A DNA stretch of 64,000 nt from Hymenobacter pini (GCF_020421205.1 NZ_JAIZZH010000002.1:372001-436000), one strand, 5' to 3'; shown: positions 18,296 through 27,734, counted from the first letter of the stretch. Numbers and translations are program-made. Notes: generated by a model from the letters alone, not told the origin.

Positions 18296-18390
18296 GTCAT
18301 GCTGAGCGAAGTCGAAACATCTCTACCTCTAGCTACTCAATAGCATTGCCACGAAGCGGTAGTGATGCTTCGACTTCGCTCAGCATGATA
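18296..18390. repeat. REP-like inverted repeat
   Basis: GTCATGCTGAGCGAAGTCGA and TCGACTTCGCTCAGCATGA arms enclose about 55 bases. It lies between the GH97 and GH13 genes, ending 51 bases before the GH13 start. Because of the stem it may attenuate or protect a shared transcript. Confidence 0.85.
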
Positions 18391-18441
18391 GTTCAACAAG
18401 TTTCCCGCATATATACTTCCCACCACTTTTCTATTTGCCGA

Positions 18442-19863
18442 ATGTCCTTGTTTTCTACTGCCCGCCGCGCCAGCATGGCACTGTTGATGGTCGCCGGCTT
18501 GCTGGGCGCCTGCAAGTCATCGGGCTCCGACGACCCAACGCCCACGCCACCGGCCCCGCCTTCCACGCCCGGCACGCCTACTCCCACCCAATATGGTACC
18601 CCCTTCACGGGAGTGCCTAACCGGGAGGATGCGGTGCTGTACCAAGTAAATATGCGGGCGTTCAGCCAGGGCGGCAACTTTGCCGGCGTCACGGCCCGTC
18701 TCGACTCCATTCGGGACCTGGGCGTGAACGTGCTGTACCTGATGCCGATTTACCCGATTGGCACCGACAGCCGGTCGGTAAACTCGCCCTACGCTGTGAA
18801 AGATTATCGCGCGGTAAACCCGGAGTTTGGCTCTCTCACCGACTTACGCACGTTGGTAGACGGAGCCCACGCCCGGGGCATGGCCGTAATGCTCGACTGG
18901 GTAGCCAACCACACCAGCTGGGATAATGCCTGGATAACCCAGCACCCCGATTGGTACCAGAAAAACGCCGCCGGGGTTATCCAGCCGGTTTCCAACAACG
19001 GCACCACCTACAACGACGTGGCCCAGCTCAATTTCAGCAACGCCGATATGCGCCTGGAAATGATTTCGGCCCTGAAATCGTGGGTGTACACCGCCAACGT
19101 GGATGGGTTCCGCTTCGATTACGCTGACTTTCAGCCTAACGACTTTTGGAAGCAGGCCATTGACACGCTGCGCAACGTGAAGTCGCACAAACTGTTGCTC
19201 CTGGCCGAGAGCAGCCGCTCCTCCAACTTCGCCTCCGGTTTTGACTACAACTTCGGGTTCAATTTCTACGGCGGCATCTATCAAGTGTACAAAAATGGGG
19301 CCGCCGCTACTGCCTTCGACGGCCTGAACACCACTGAATACAACGGGGCCACCGGCACCCAGCAAGTAGTGCGCTACATCACCAACCACGATGTAAACGG
19401 CTCCGATGGCACCCCAGTGGAGCTGTTCGGCGGCAAGGCCGGAGCCATGTCGGCCTTTGTTATTGCCTCGCTTTACAAGGGCGTACCCATGATTTATAAT
19501 GGCCAGGAAGCCGGCATGAGCCAGCGTATTCCCTTCCCGTTCACCGGCGTGAAAGTGCGCTGGGGCGTAAACTCCGACGTGAAACGGGCCTACAAACAAC
19601 TGCTGGCCGCCCGGGCTGGTAGTGCGGCCCTGCGGGTGGGCACTCCTGCCGGCTACAGCACCACTGCGGTGTGCGCCTTCACCAAAACGGCCGGCACTGA
19701 GCAGGCCTTTGTGCTGGTGAACACGCGCAACAGCCCCCAGACCTACGCCGTACCCGCCGCCCTGGCCAACACCACCTGGACCAACGCCCTGCAGGGCGGC
19801 TCCGTAACGGTAGGCACTGAGGTAGCCCTGCCGGCCTACGGGTATCTGGTGCTGAAAAAGTAG
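18442..19863 (+). CDS. GH13 alpha-amylase-family lipoprotein
   Basis: A 473-residue lipoprotein: signal peptide with lipobox LLGAC, a Pro/Thr-rich linker, then a GH13 barrel. Conserved regions appear in order: DLGVNVLYLMPIYP, region I MLDWVANHTSWDN, region II DGFRFDYADF (nucleophile Asp), region III LLLAESS (acid/base Glu) and region IV ITNHDVN. A short C-terminal beta domain follows. It should hydrolyse alpha-1,4-glucans at the periplasmic or surface face. The start at 18442 is chosen for the lipoprotein signal; the frame from 18346 runs through the REP-like repeat. It works naturally with the preceding GH97 enzyme. Confidence 0.92.
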   Translation: MSLFSTARRASMALLMVAGLLGACKSSGSDDPTPTPPAPPSTPGTPTPTQYGTPFTGVPNREDAVLYQVNMRAFSQGGNFAGVTARLDSIRDLGVNVLYLMPIYPIGTDSRSVNSPYAVKDYRAVNPEFGSLTDLRTLVDGAHARGMAVMLDWVANHTSWDNAWITQHPDWYQKNAAGVIQPVSNNGTTYNDVAQLNFSNADMRLEMISALKSWVYTANVDGFRFDYADFQPNDFWKQAIDTLRNVKSHKLLLLAESSRSSNFASGFDYNFGFNFYGGIYQVYKNGAAATAFDGLNTTEYNGATGTQQVVRYITNHDVNGSDGTPVELFGGKAGAMSAFVIASLYKGVPMIYNGQEAGMSQRIPFPFTGVKVRWGVNSDVKRAYKQLLAARAGSAALRVGTPAGYSTTAVCAFTKTAGTEQAFVLVNTRNSPQTYAVPAALANTTWTNALQGGSVTVGTEVALPAYGYLVLKK

Positions 19864-19871
19864 CCGATTAC

Positions 19872-19912
19872 ATAGGGGTCAAAAAATAGTTGAAATATTT
19901 TTTGACCCCTAT
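19872..19912. terminator. 17-bp AT-rich hairpin after the GH13 gene
   Basis: ATAGGGGTCAAAAAATA and TATTTTTTGACCCCTAT form a perfect 17-bp stem with a 7-nt loop, 9 bases after the stop. Likely terminator. Confidence 0.75.
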
Positions 19913-19979
19913 TCGATTTAGTAACAGAGCAATACACTCCCAAAAAGGCCTGTAACAGCTTCCCAAGGCAGTTTTTTGT

Positions 19980-20010
19980 TTGCACAGCTAAAATCGGTCT
20001 TCTATATTTG
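19980..20010 (+). promoter_or_regulatory. Promoter of tRNA-Asp copy 2
   Basis: TTG at 19980-19982 and TATATTTG at 20003-20010 with a 20-base spacer, the same geometry as copy 1. Confidence 0.75.
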
Positions 20011-20055
20011 CATCATCAAAACGGAAGGACGCACGGTCTGCCCCAATGATGAAAC

Positions 20056-20129
20056 GGTTCGGTAGTTCAGTCGGTTAGAATGCCGCCCTGTCACGGCGGA
20101 GGTCGCGGGTTCGAGTCCCGTCCGGACCG
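20056..20129 (+). tRNA. tRNA-Asp (GTC), copy 2
   Basis: Sequence identical to copy 1 at 11196-11269: acceptor GGTTCGG/CCGGACC, anticodon GTC, T-loop TTCGAGT. CCA not encoded. Confidence 0.95.
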
Positions 20130-20130
20130 C

Positions 20131-20166
20131 AAAAAGCCCCAGTATCCTTGGATGCTGGGGCTTTTT
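20131..20166 (+). terminator. Terminator of tRNA-Asp copy 2
   Basis: Same 13-bp stem and T run as copy 1. It ends 5 bases before the convergent gene's stop codon and could also terminate that gene. Confidence 0.88.
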
Positions 20167-20171
20167 CGGCT

Positions 20172-21125
20172 TTAGACCGTGGCGTTAACCAGTTGCCGGG
20201 CCAGCTGTTCGATATCAGCGCGGCGAGCCAGCACCTGCAGCCACTCGGGCGGAATGGCGGCCTCGCCGTAGGCTAGCCCGGCCAGGCCACCGGTTACGGC
20301 CCCGGTTGTGTCGGTATCGTCGCCGAGGTTGACGGCGGCCAGCACGGTTTCGGCGTACGTTTCGTGGCGCAGCAGGCACCAGAGGCTGGCTTCTATAGTT
20401 GCCATCACGTAGCCGCCGCTGTCGATGGCCGTGACGGCCACGTTGGGCAGGCGGCCGCTGAGGATGCGCTCAAACTTATCGGCTTCGTGGGCCGGTATGT
20501 TCAGCTCAAGTAGCTGGGCCGGGGCCTGCCGCCGCATATCGTCATAGGCCTGAGCGGGCGTGCGGCCGGCGCGCAGGTGGCGGGCCATTTCCAGGTACAG
20601 GAAGCACGCCACGGCCGAGCGAATGTGCCCGTGCGTAATGGCTGACACCTGCCGGATAAGCTCGAAACGCTCGGCCAGCGGCGCGTCTTCCTGGTAAAAT
20701 GCCAGCGGCAGAATCCGCATCAGGGAGCCGTTGCCGTTGCTGTATTCATCGGTTCGGCCGGCCAGAATCAGGTCGGGGTCGGACTGCAGGCGGCTCAGGG
20801 CCTCACGGGTGGTAATGCCGATGTCGAATACCCGGCCGTGGGGCGTCCAGAGGTTTTCGTAGTACCAGCGGCGGCTGTATTCGGCCACCTTGCCCACACT
20901 GAAGCCATCGGCAATAGTATGGGCCAGGCAGAAGGTCAGCGAAGCATCATCGGACCAAGTACCAGCGGGTTGCAGGTGAGTGCCGTACTCGCGCATGTGC
21001 ACCACGGGGTCCTGGCGGCGGGCGGCACGGCTCTGAAATTCCACGGGTACGCCCAGAGCGTCGCCCACGGCCAGGCCCAGCAGAGCAGCGCGGGCCTGGG
21101 CCTCGCGGGCAGATCGAATAGTCAT
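20172..21125 (-). CDS. ADP-ribosylglycohydrolase family protein
   Basis: A 317-residue all-helical hydrolase of the DraG/ARH family, which removes ADP-ribose from proteins or related substrates using a di-magnesium centre. Metal ligands are visible in GLAVGDALGVPVEF (N-terminal), GTWSDDASLTFCLA and the C-terminal AVNLGDDTDTTGAVTGGLAG. ITHGHIRSAVACFLYLEMA is also typical. The ATG at 21125 gives the conserved start; the longer frame to 21269 translates repeat sequence. Its stop codon lies inside the tRNA-Asp repeat copy. No obvious ADP-ribosyltransferase neighbour, so the substrate is unknown. Confidence 0.92.
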   Translation of the reverse strand: MTIRSAREAQARAALLGLAVGDALGVPVEFQSRAARRQDPVVHMREYGTHLQPAGTWSDDASLTFCLAHTIADGFSVGKVAEYSRRWYYENLWTPHGRVFDIGITTREALSRLQSDPDLILAGRTDEYSNGNGSLMRILPLAFYQEDAPLAERFELIRQVSAITHGHIRSAVACFLYLEMARHLRAGRTPAQAYDDMRRQAPAQLLELNIPAHEADKFERILSGRLPNVAVTAIDSGGYVMATIEASLWCLLRHETYAETVLAAVNLGDDTDTTGAVTGGLAGLAYGEAAIPPEWLQVLARRADIEQLARQLVNATV

Positions 21126-21230
21126 AGCAGTTGTGAACAGGATAGCGTGATGCCTGGCAAGGTACGGAGGTGGCGGCGAAGCATACCGTTCCGTTTTTAC
21201 CTCGAAGCTATTTACATGGTCAAAATCGGT

Positions 21231-21316
21231 GTCATCCTGAGCGCAGCGAAGGACCTTATCACTGCGCATCGGTTTCGTACTAGCGTAATAAGGTCCTTCG
21301 CTGCGCTCAGGATGAC
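21231..21316. repeat. REP-like inverted repeat (AAGGACC type)
   Basis: GTCATCCTGAGCGCAGCGAA-GGACC / GGTCC-TTCGCTGCGCTCAGGATGAC forms a near-perfect stem of about 30 bp; closest relative is 9881-9964. Confidence 0.88.
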
Positions 21317-21365
21317 AGTCCTGAACTAAACCGAGGCTTTTTAAACAGCTTTCTCATTCCCTCCA

Positions 21366-24300
21366 TCACTCAATAACCGCCTGCTTGCTGGCGGTGCGGC
21401 CGAAGCGGGTGGGGAAATACATCAGCTCGGCTTTGGCGGGGTTGAGGGTGTAGCGGCCCCGGTAGCGGGGCTGCAGGGCCACGCGGAAAGTGTGCCGGCC
21501 GGCTGGCAACACGTCGATGAAAATGCCCACCTGCTGCCGCAGGTACTCGCGGTGCACCTCCACGGAGTTGGGACGGGCCGGCTCGCCGTAGGAGCAGCCG
21601 GCCGGAATGGGCACCTCCAGCAGTACGTAGCGAGCTTCGGCGGGCACGTCCACGGTTACTTCCAGCTCGGCGGGCCGACCGGCGGGCAGCGGCACCCGGC
21701 TCCCACTCTGCCCGGCCAGCCGGGTGCTCACCCCGAACGGCGTGGCCACCGCCGCCGGCGCCGGGTTCCAGCGCGACTGATACGCCGTGGCGTACACCGG
21801 CAGGCCACCCTGTTTGCGCACCGTGAGGGGCCCCGCCCCGGCCGGCACCGTGGCCTCGAACGGAAATTTGACGACTTCCTCTGCCAATGCGCCGCTCAAC
21901 TGGGCCCGGGCCGTGAGCCCCCCGCCGCCGGGCACCAGCAAATCGGGCCCAATGGTGGCCAGGATTTGCGCCGACTGATAGGTGCTGGCCCAGTGGCCCG
22001 TGGCGTCGCGCTGCTGCAGCAGGTAGGTACGCAGGCGCAGCAGCTCCGGCTCATGCCCACCCTGGGCGCGCAGCAACTGGTAAGCCAGCAGCGTGGTGCC
22101 CAGGCGCTCGGGCAGCAGGTAGCGGTAAAAGGTGCCCGGGTGCAGCGTATCGGCGTAGAACGCGCCACCCAGCTCGGTGCGCAGCCGGAAGCGGCGCAGG
22201 CTATCCAGCTGATACGGCAGGCCCAGCTGCTGGCGCAGGTGCGCCAGGGCCAGGTACCGGTCGAGGGGCTGGCCGCCGCGGGGCTCCCGCTCCAGGCGCT
22301 GAATGAGCGTAGCGAAATCGGGCTGGGCCCCGAGCAGGCGCAGCAGGTGCAGCAGCCGGATTCGGTCGTCGTCGGAGCGGAAATACCGGGCGTCGAGGGA
22401 TTGGCCGGTGGCCGTGCCATCCAGGGCCCGGCGCACGGCGGCATCGGCAAAGGCCACGTCCAGCTGCGCCAGCAGGTACTGGCGCAGCGGGGCTTTGTCG
22501 AGGGGCACTTTGTAGCCCTGCTGCTCGGCGGCCAGCAGCGCCTCCAGCACGTGCAGCGTGGCCCAGGGACTCACCGGCGAGCGGGGCCAGGTGCCCCACA
22601 ACCCCTCGGGCTGGTGGCGGCCCCGCAGCAGGCGCCGAATCAGCACCTCCACGTCGCGGCTGCCCCGGAAGGGTTGCTGCAGCCCCTGCCGGATGCGCTG
22701 CTCCAGCAGCAGGCCCTGCAGCTTGGAGGCGGCCTGCTCGTTGCAGAGGTAAGCGTACCCCTGTAGAAAGCGGATTTCATCGAGCACCACGGGCAGCGGG
22801 TCGCTTTCCAGCCGCACCGTTACCGGCCCCAGCCCGGGTTGCACGGGCAGCGTGAGGGTGGTATCGGCGGCCGACAGCACGGCGAAGGTGCCCACCCGCT
22901 CGCGGGTGCCAGCCGGCAGCACCGGCAGGTGGCGCAGCTCGCCATCCTGGTAGCCGCCCGCCTGCTCCAGGCTGAACCGCACCGCCACCGAATCGAGGGT
23001 GGCGGGGGCCGTGAAGGTGAGCGTATCCAGCACGGCCGTGGCCACCCGGTGGGTCTGCTCGCGCACCGGCCCTTCGCCCACCTGAAAGCGGGTGGTAACG
23101 CGGGCGGTGTCGGGCAGGTAGTTGAGGGTTTTGCCGATAACCTGGGGCCGGTCGCCCTGCACCAGGAAGCGCGGGGCGGCCAGCTCGGCCATCAGGGATT
23201 TAAAGGAGCGAAGCTTCTGGGTGAACGTGCCGGTGCGGGCGTGGTCGTCGGACGCCAGCACGAAGGTGTTCCAGCCGGTGAGGTCGTCGGGGATGGTGAC
23301 GGTGGTGCGGGCTTGGCCCTGGTCGTCGGTGACGAGGGTGGGCCGCCACCAGCCCACATCGGAGAAGCGCTGGCGCAGGGCCAGGCGCGGGTCGCGGCCG
23401 GGCAGCAGCGGCAGGCCGTCGGGGCCCAGCGCGGCGGGGGTGCCACGCAGGCCCGGGGCCAGCTGGCCGCCCACCCCGTTTTTGGTGGTAATCAGAATAA
23501 CGCCGTTGGCTGCCCGGGAGCCGTACATGGCCGTTGCAGAGGCTGATTTCAGCGCCTGTATGTTGACAATCTGCTCGGGGTCGAGGCTGCTCAGGTCGCC
23601 GCTGAAGGGCAGACCGTCCACGATAATCAGTGCCTGCCCGCCGCCGGGTGTAGTTCGGGCGCCGCGCAGCGTTACGCGGGTACCACCGGCCCCGTCGGGC
23701 ACCGTCTGGATTTGCAGGCCCGCCACCCGGCCCATCAGCCCAACCGCCGGCGTGGTGCTTTCAATGGTGGCCCCTTTGCTTTTCCCGGAAGAAAATCCGT
23801 AGCCTGTCACCACTACTTCATTGAGCTGTTGAGTGCTGGGGGCCATTGAAATCTGCGTAGTCAGGCCATCAATCCGCCATTCCCGGCTCACGTAGCCAAT
23901 CGAGGAAAACACCAGGATACCGCCCGCCGGCGGCGTAGCCAGGGCAAAGCTACCGTCGGCATTGGTGCTCACGCCGTGGGTGGTTCCCTTCAGCAGCACC
24001 GTTACGCCCGGCATTCCCTCCCCGCTCTGGCGCTCCAGCACCCGGCCGCGCACCACCACCCAGTCCGGCTGGGGAATAACGGGCTCAGGCGCGGCCACGG
24101 CCGCAGCTGGCGCTACGCGCGGTACCGGAGCGGGGCTGGCCGGCAGGCGGCGCTGGTCAATTTCCCGCAGAAAGCGGCGCTCTACTGGTTCCCAGATGGG
24201 GCCCGCCGCGTGGTAGTCGAGGGTATCGAGCTGCACGTAGGTGGTGCCGTTGGCCTGCACCTGCACGGGCGCATCGGGAGCAAACACCGAGCTGTCGGCC

Positions 24301-27300
24301 AGCAGCAAGGCTACACGGTAGCGGCCGGGCGGCAGGCCGTGGATGGGCACGGGCAGGTAGCGCAGCAGCCGGCTGAATGCCGCTGCGGGTTTACCGGCCG
24401 GTTTAGCCGCGGCAGGCTGCCACACCAGCGTGTATAGCACCGGGGGCAGGGCTCCGCGCCGGCTACCGGTTACCGGGGGCAGGCGCACTGCCAGCCGGCC
24501 TTGTCCAAGTGGGGTGCTGGTGGGGTTCACGAGCAACGACTCGGGCCGGGGGGCACGGTAGTAGCTGGTGGCGGGCCGGGGGCGCAGGTCGGCTTCGGTG
24601 AAGGCGAAGTCAGCAAACGGCAATTGGGTGAACGTGGCGGCTCGGTCCAGGTCGCCGAAGGCATCGGTGGGTACGCTGCGCATCTTCAGCAGCCCGGGCG
24701 CAAACGAGTACCGAAACCCGGGCTCCACCAGAAACCGGTGGCGCAGCCCGTCGGAGCGCCGCAGCAGCACCGAATCGGGGCGGAAGGGTCCGGCCCGGAA
24801 CAGCAGGTCGTCATTAGCGCGGTAGCCGTAGGGCACCTGAGGCCGGCCGGGCAGCAGCGGACGGCCGGTGCCCAGGGCCTGCAGGCGGTTGCCTTGGCGC
24901 AGCAGCACCCGCTCGGCGGGGCCGTTGCGCTCCACTAGCAGCAGAAACCGGCTCAGCTCCTGCTCCTCGCGGGGCGTTACCGGGCCCGGCTTTTCCACCG
25001 TAAGCTCGTGGCAGGGGTGGTTGGGGTCGATGCTGAGGGTGAGCTTGTGGAGGGGGCGCAGGTACACGTCGCGCAGGGTGATGCGGCGGGTGGGCGTGCG
25101 GATGGCCACCGTGTGCCGGCCGCTGTCGGCCACCAGGGCAAAGGGCTCCTCCCCGTTCACGGCCGCCACGTACACCGGCACCCCATCCACCAGCACCGCC
25201 ACCGTCGGCTGCACCCGGCCCGAATCCACCACGAACGGGGCCAGCTGGGTGAGGCCGCCGGGGGCCGGCCGGTACTCGTGAAACGTCCCAAACTCGGGGT
25301 ACAGGAACTGGTAGAACCGCAGCGAATCGAGGCCCAGGCGCTGCCGCCACGCGCCCCAGGGCAGCGGCTGCCGGGCCGGCCGGTCGGGGCCGTGGTCGAA
25401 GTCCGGCGGCAGCGCAAACCGCCGCAGCGGAATCCGGCCCGTTACCGGGGGCGCAAAATCGGGCACGGCGGGCGGGGCGGGCTGCTCAAACTTGCTGGTG
25501 TAGGCGTAGCTGGTGAGGTCGGTGCGGGGCACGGGGCGGCCGGCGGCGTCGCGCACGGTGTAGCGCAGCTCCACCCGCTGGCCGGGGTACACCACCGCGG
25601 GCTGCTCGGCTTCAATGCTGAGCCGGTGGCGGTTGAAGGGCACGTTGTACTCGCTGGTGCGCAACTCGCCGCCCCATTGGTAATGCAGGGAAACGTACCA
25701 GGTATCGGCCGGTGCCGCGGGCAGATGCAGGGCCAGGGCCGTGGTGTACTGGCGGCGCACCAGCGTGTGGCCGCGGTAGAGGTAGTACCAGAACCCGAGC
25801 CGGCGGGGGTTATCCACGGCCAGCTCAATGGAATCGGCGGTACGGTCGGAGCGCAGCACCAGGCCGGCGTTGGTGGGGCCCAGGTCGAGCGTGGCCCGGG
25901 TTTCGGTGGCTTCCAGCAGCTGGTAACGCAGCACGCGGGCATCCACCGGCCGCTGCAATGGGAGCTGCACGGCCTCGCGGGTGGTTTGTTCCTGACCGTC
26001 GGGGCCGCGGCGGGTGAGCTGCAGCGTGGCGGCGCGGGGCAGAGCGCGGCCGCCTTCCAGGTAGCGGGCCACTACGGAATCCTGGCGCAGGTCCAGCGTC
26101 CATTCCCCCGCCGTCAGCCAGTAGCCCACCGTGGCCGACTGCGTGCGGCGCTCCTGGCTGCCGTTCAGGAACACGGCCTGCACCTGGTAGGTGAGGTTGG
26201 CGGCGGGCAGGGCGGCCGGGGGCAGGTTGAGGCGGGTTTCGCCGGTGGCATCCAGGGGCTGGCTGTGCACCCACAGCGTATCGGGCACAAACACTTGCCG
26301 GCCCGGAAAGCTCAGCACGCCCACCGGCGTCACGCTCAGCCGCACGCGGGCATCCAGCAGGTTCAGCTCGTTGGCATCCTGGCCGCGCAGAAACAGGGCC
26401 TGCCCGGTACCGGCCCGGTGAGTGGCCTGGCCGGGGCGCAGGGCGTAGCGGGTGCTGTTCAGCTCGTAGTCTTCGAGGCGGAAGCTGCTTTGGGCCAGCG
26501 GCCGGTTGGGGCGGCGGGGCCGTACCAGCTCCACCCGAATGGTCTGGTCGGAGCGCAGCCCCAGGGTATCCAGCAGGGGCAGCTGATATTCGTAGGAGCC
26601 GGGGCGCACCGGCCGCAGCACGGCTATGCGCCGGCCCTGGGGGTCCTGCTCGGCGCGCAAGTGCAGGGCCAGCGGCCGGCGGTAGGGCCGACCGTGGCGG
26701 CGCAGCACCCGGGCCTTCAGCTGCAGGGTATCGGCGGTAGGTCGGTAGCGGGGTTTGCTCAGGGCCACGTAGGCCTGCCACTTGGGCCCGCGCTGTTCGG
26801 CACGCCGCTCCTGGCGCTGGTCGCGCACCTCCTCACTGAAGGGGGCGCGCACCAAGCCAATCAGCCCCGTGCTCACGCCCGCCGGGTAGTGGAGCTGCTG
26901 CACCAGAGTGCGCACCGGCCGGCCCAGGTAGCCCAGCGGAAACCCGAACACCACCCGCTGGTACACGCCCCGCCACCCCTCAGGGCGGTAGTAGCGGCGG
27001 CGGCCCCGGGGCTGGGGGTAGGTTTGCTGCAGAGCATGAAACGTGGTTCGCCCGCCCTGCTCCACGGCCAGCAGCCCCGGCCGGGCCCGCCGGCCGGGCA
27101 GCCGATAGGTTTGCGTCGCGGCATCGAAGGGTACCGCCCGGCCCGAGGGCAGCAGCACCCGGGCATCGGGCAGCAGCCGGCCCACCGAGTCCTGCACCAG
27201 CAGCGAGAGGTCCTGCTGATTATCCAGCACCCGGAGCTGGCGACTGGTGCGGGCGTGCAGCCAGTACACCAGCTCCGGCCCATCGGCGTGGGCCACCAGG

Positions 27301-27575
27301 TAGTAGCCCAGCGGCAGGGCGGCCAGCCGCGCCCGCCCCAGCGAGTCGGCATCCGTCGGAAACGAATCGACTACCTGCGTGAAGAACTCCGGCTGGGCCG
27401 CCGCCAGCCCCTGCTGGTACAGGCGGCGGGTGTGGGCATCGGTGAGGCAAAATACTTTGGTGAGGTAGCTCTGCTGGCGGGCAGTTGTCAGCAGCTGCTG
27501 AGCCCGCAGGGGGTGGCCGATAGTCAGTAACAGCAGGCTCAGCAGCAGTGAACAGTGACGTAAACGGTAGGGCAT
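21366..27575 (-). CDS. Giant alpha-2-macroglobulin-family protein with inserted CarboxypepD_reg and SusC-like plug module
   Basis: A 2069-residue exported protein with signal peptide (LLLSLLLLTIGHPLRAQQ). The N-terminal 1150 residues look like successive macroglobulin-type beta domains. Residues ~1172-1248 form a CarboxypepD_reg-like domain (VRGRVLERQSGEGMPGVTVL). Residues ~1249-1366 are a TonB-dependent-receptor plug of SusC type (NEVVVTGYG, ALIIVDGLPFSGDLSSLDP, ASATAMYGSRAANGVILITT). The A2M domain follows at ~1405 (FSDVGWWRPTLVTDDQGQA, PDDLTGWNTF, APRFLVQGD), then a helical thioester-type domain with YLCNEQAASKLQG (C1611, CxEQ) and a C-terminal receptor-binding-like domain. No beta-barrel follows the plug. 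Probably an envelope protease trap or surface adaptor. Single gene; REP-like repeat downstream. Confidence 0.88.
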   Translation of the reverse strand: MPYRLRHCSLLLSLLLLTIGHPLRAQQLLTTARQQSYLTKVFCLTDAHTRRLYQQGLAAAQPEFFTQVVDSFPTDADSLGRARLAALPLGYYLVAHADGPELVYWLHARTSRQLRVLDNQQDLSLLVQDSVGRLLPDARVLLPSGRAVPFDAATQTYRLPGRRARPGLLAVEQGGRTTFHALQQTYPQPRGRRRYYRPEGWRGVYQRVVFGFPLGYLGRPVRTLVQQLHYPAGVSTGLIGLVRAPFSEEVRDQRQERRAEQRGPKWQAYVALSKPRYRPTADTLQLKARVLRRHGRPYRRPLALHLRAEQDPQGRRIAVLRPVRPGSYEYQLPLLDTLGLRSDQTIRVELVRPRRPNRPLAQSSFRLEDYELNSTRYALRPGQATHRAGTGQALFLRGQDANELNLLDARVRLSVTPVGVLSFPGRQVFVPDTLWVHSQPLDATGETRLNLPPAALPAANLTYQVQAVFLNGSQERRTQSATVGYWLTAGEWTLDLRQDSVVARYLEGGRALPRAATLQLTRRGPDGQEQTTREAVQLPLQRPVDARVLRYQLLEATETRATLDLGPTNAGLVLRSDRTADSIELAVDNPRRLGFWYYLYRGHTLVRRQYTTALALHLPAAPADTWYVSLHYQWGGELRTSEYNVPFNRHRLSIEAEQPAVVYPGQRVELRYTVRDAAGRPVPRTDLTSYAYTSKFEQPAPPAVPDFAPPVTGRIPLRRFALPPDFDHGPDRPARQPLPWGAWRQRLGLDSLRFYQFLYPEFGTFHEYRPAPGGLTQLAPFVVDSGRVQPTVAVLVDGVPVYVAAVNGEEPFALVADSGRHTVAIRTPTRRITLRDVYLRPLHKLTLSIDPNHPCHELTVEKPGPVTPREEQELSRFLLLVERNGPAERVLLRQGNRLQALGTGRPLLPGRPQVPYGYRANDDLLFRAGPFRPDSVLLRRSDGLRHRFLVEPGFRYSFAPGLLKMRSVPTDAFGDLDRAATFTQLPFADFAFTEADLRPRPATSYYRAPRPESLLVNPTSTPLGQGRLAVRLPPVTGSRRGALPPVLYTLVWQPAAAKPAGKPAAAFSRLLRYLPVPIHGLPPGRYRVALLLADSSVFAPDAPVQVQANGTTYVQLDTLDYHAAGPIWEPVERRFLREIDQRRLPASPAPVPRVAPAAAVAAPEPVIPQPDWVVVRGRVLERQSGEGMPGVTVLLKGTTHGVSTNADGSFALATPPAGGILVFSSIGYVSREWRIDGLTTQISMAPSTQQLNEVVVTGYGFSSGKSKGATIESTTPAVGLMGRVAGLQIQTVPDGAGGTRVTLRGARTTPGGGQALIIVDGLPFSGDLSSLDPEQIVNIQALKSASATAMYGSRAANGVILITTKNGVGGQLAPGLRGTPAALGPDGLPLLPGRDPRLALRQRFSDVGWWRPTLVTDDQGQARTTVTIPDDLTGWNTFVLASDDHARTGTFTQKLRSFKSLMAELAAPRFLVQGDRPQVIGKTLNYLPDTARVTTRFQVGEGPVREQTHRVATAVLDTLTFTAPATLDSVAVRFSLEQAGGYQDGELRHLPVLPAGTRERVGTFAVLSAADTTLTLPVQPGLGPVTVRLESDPLPVVLDEIRFLQGYAYLCNEQAASKLQGLLLEQRIRQGLQQPFRGSRDVEVLIRRLLRGRHQPEGLWGTWPRSPVSPWATLHVLEALLAAEQQGYKVPLDKAPLRQYLLAQLDVAFADAAVRRALDGTATGQSLDARYFRSDDDRIRLLHLLRLLGAQPDFATLIQRLEREPRGGQPLDRYLALAHLRQQLGLPYQLDSLRRFRLRTELGGAFYADTLHPGTFYRYLLPERLGTTLLAYQLLRAQGGHEPELLRLRTYLLQQRDATGHWASTYQSAQILATIGPDLLVPGGGGLTARAQLSGALAEEVVKFPFEATVPAGAGPLTVRKQGGLPVYATAYQSRWNPAPAAVATPFGVSTRLAGQSGSRVPLPAGRPAELEVTVDVPAEARYVLLEVPIPAGCSYGEPARPNSVEVHREYLRQQVGIFIDVLPAGRHTFRVALQPRYRGRYTLNPAKAELMYFPTRFGRTASKQAVIE

Positions 27576-27734
27576 AGAGAAAACGGAATAGAATTTCTGC
27601 TGGTCAGATGCCGGTTTTGGCGGGATTCCACAATCCGGCGTTGACTTTTTTTGCGTACTACTCGTATTCTGGCCGAATACTTGCCGTGGAGCGTCTTAAC
27701 TTCGCCCCCCATTTTGCGGCTTACCTACTGTTCT

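Larger units (their letters stand above)
20007..20174 (+). repeat. 168-bp direct repeat A2 (tRNA-Asp unit)
   Basis: Identical to 11147-11314. Its last bases include the stop codon of the convergent ADP-ribosylglycohydrolase gene. Confidence 0.9.

Noticed and set aside
11147..20174. Integrase-mediated genomic island
   Set aside because: The tRNA-Asp direct repeats are suggestive, but no integrase or att-like partial tRNA is present, so only homologous recombination or gene conversion is supported.
25008..27530. 840-codon open frame antisense to the giant macroglobulin gene
   Set aside because: Low-complexity Gly/Gln/His-rich translation in the opposite frame of a confirmed gene.
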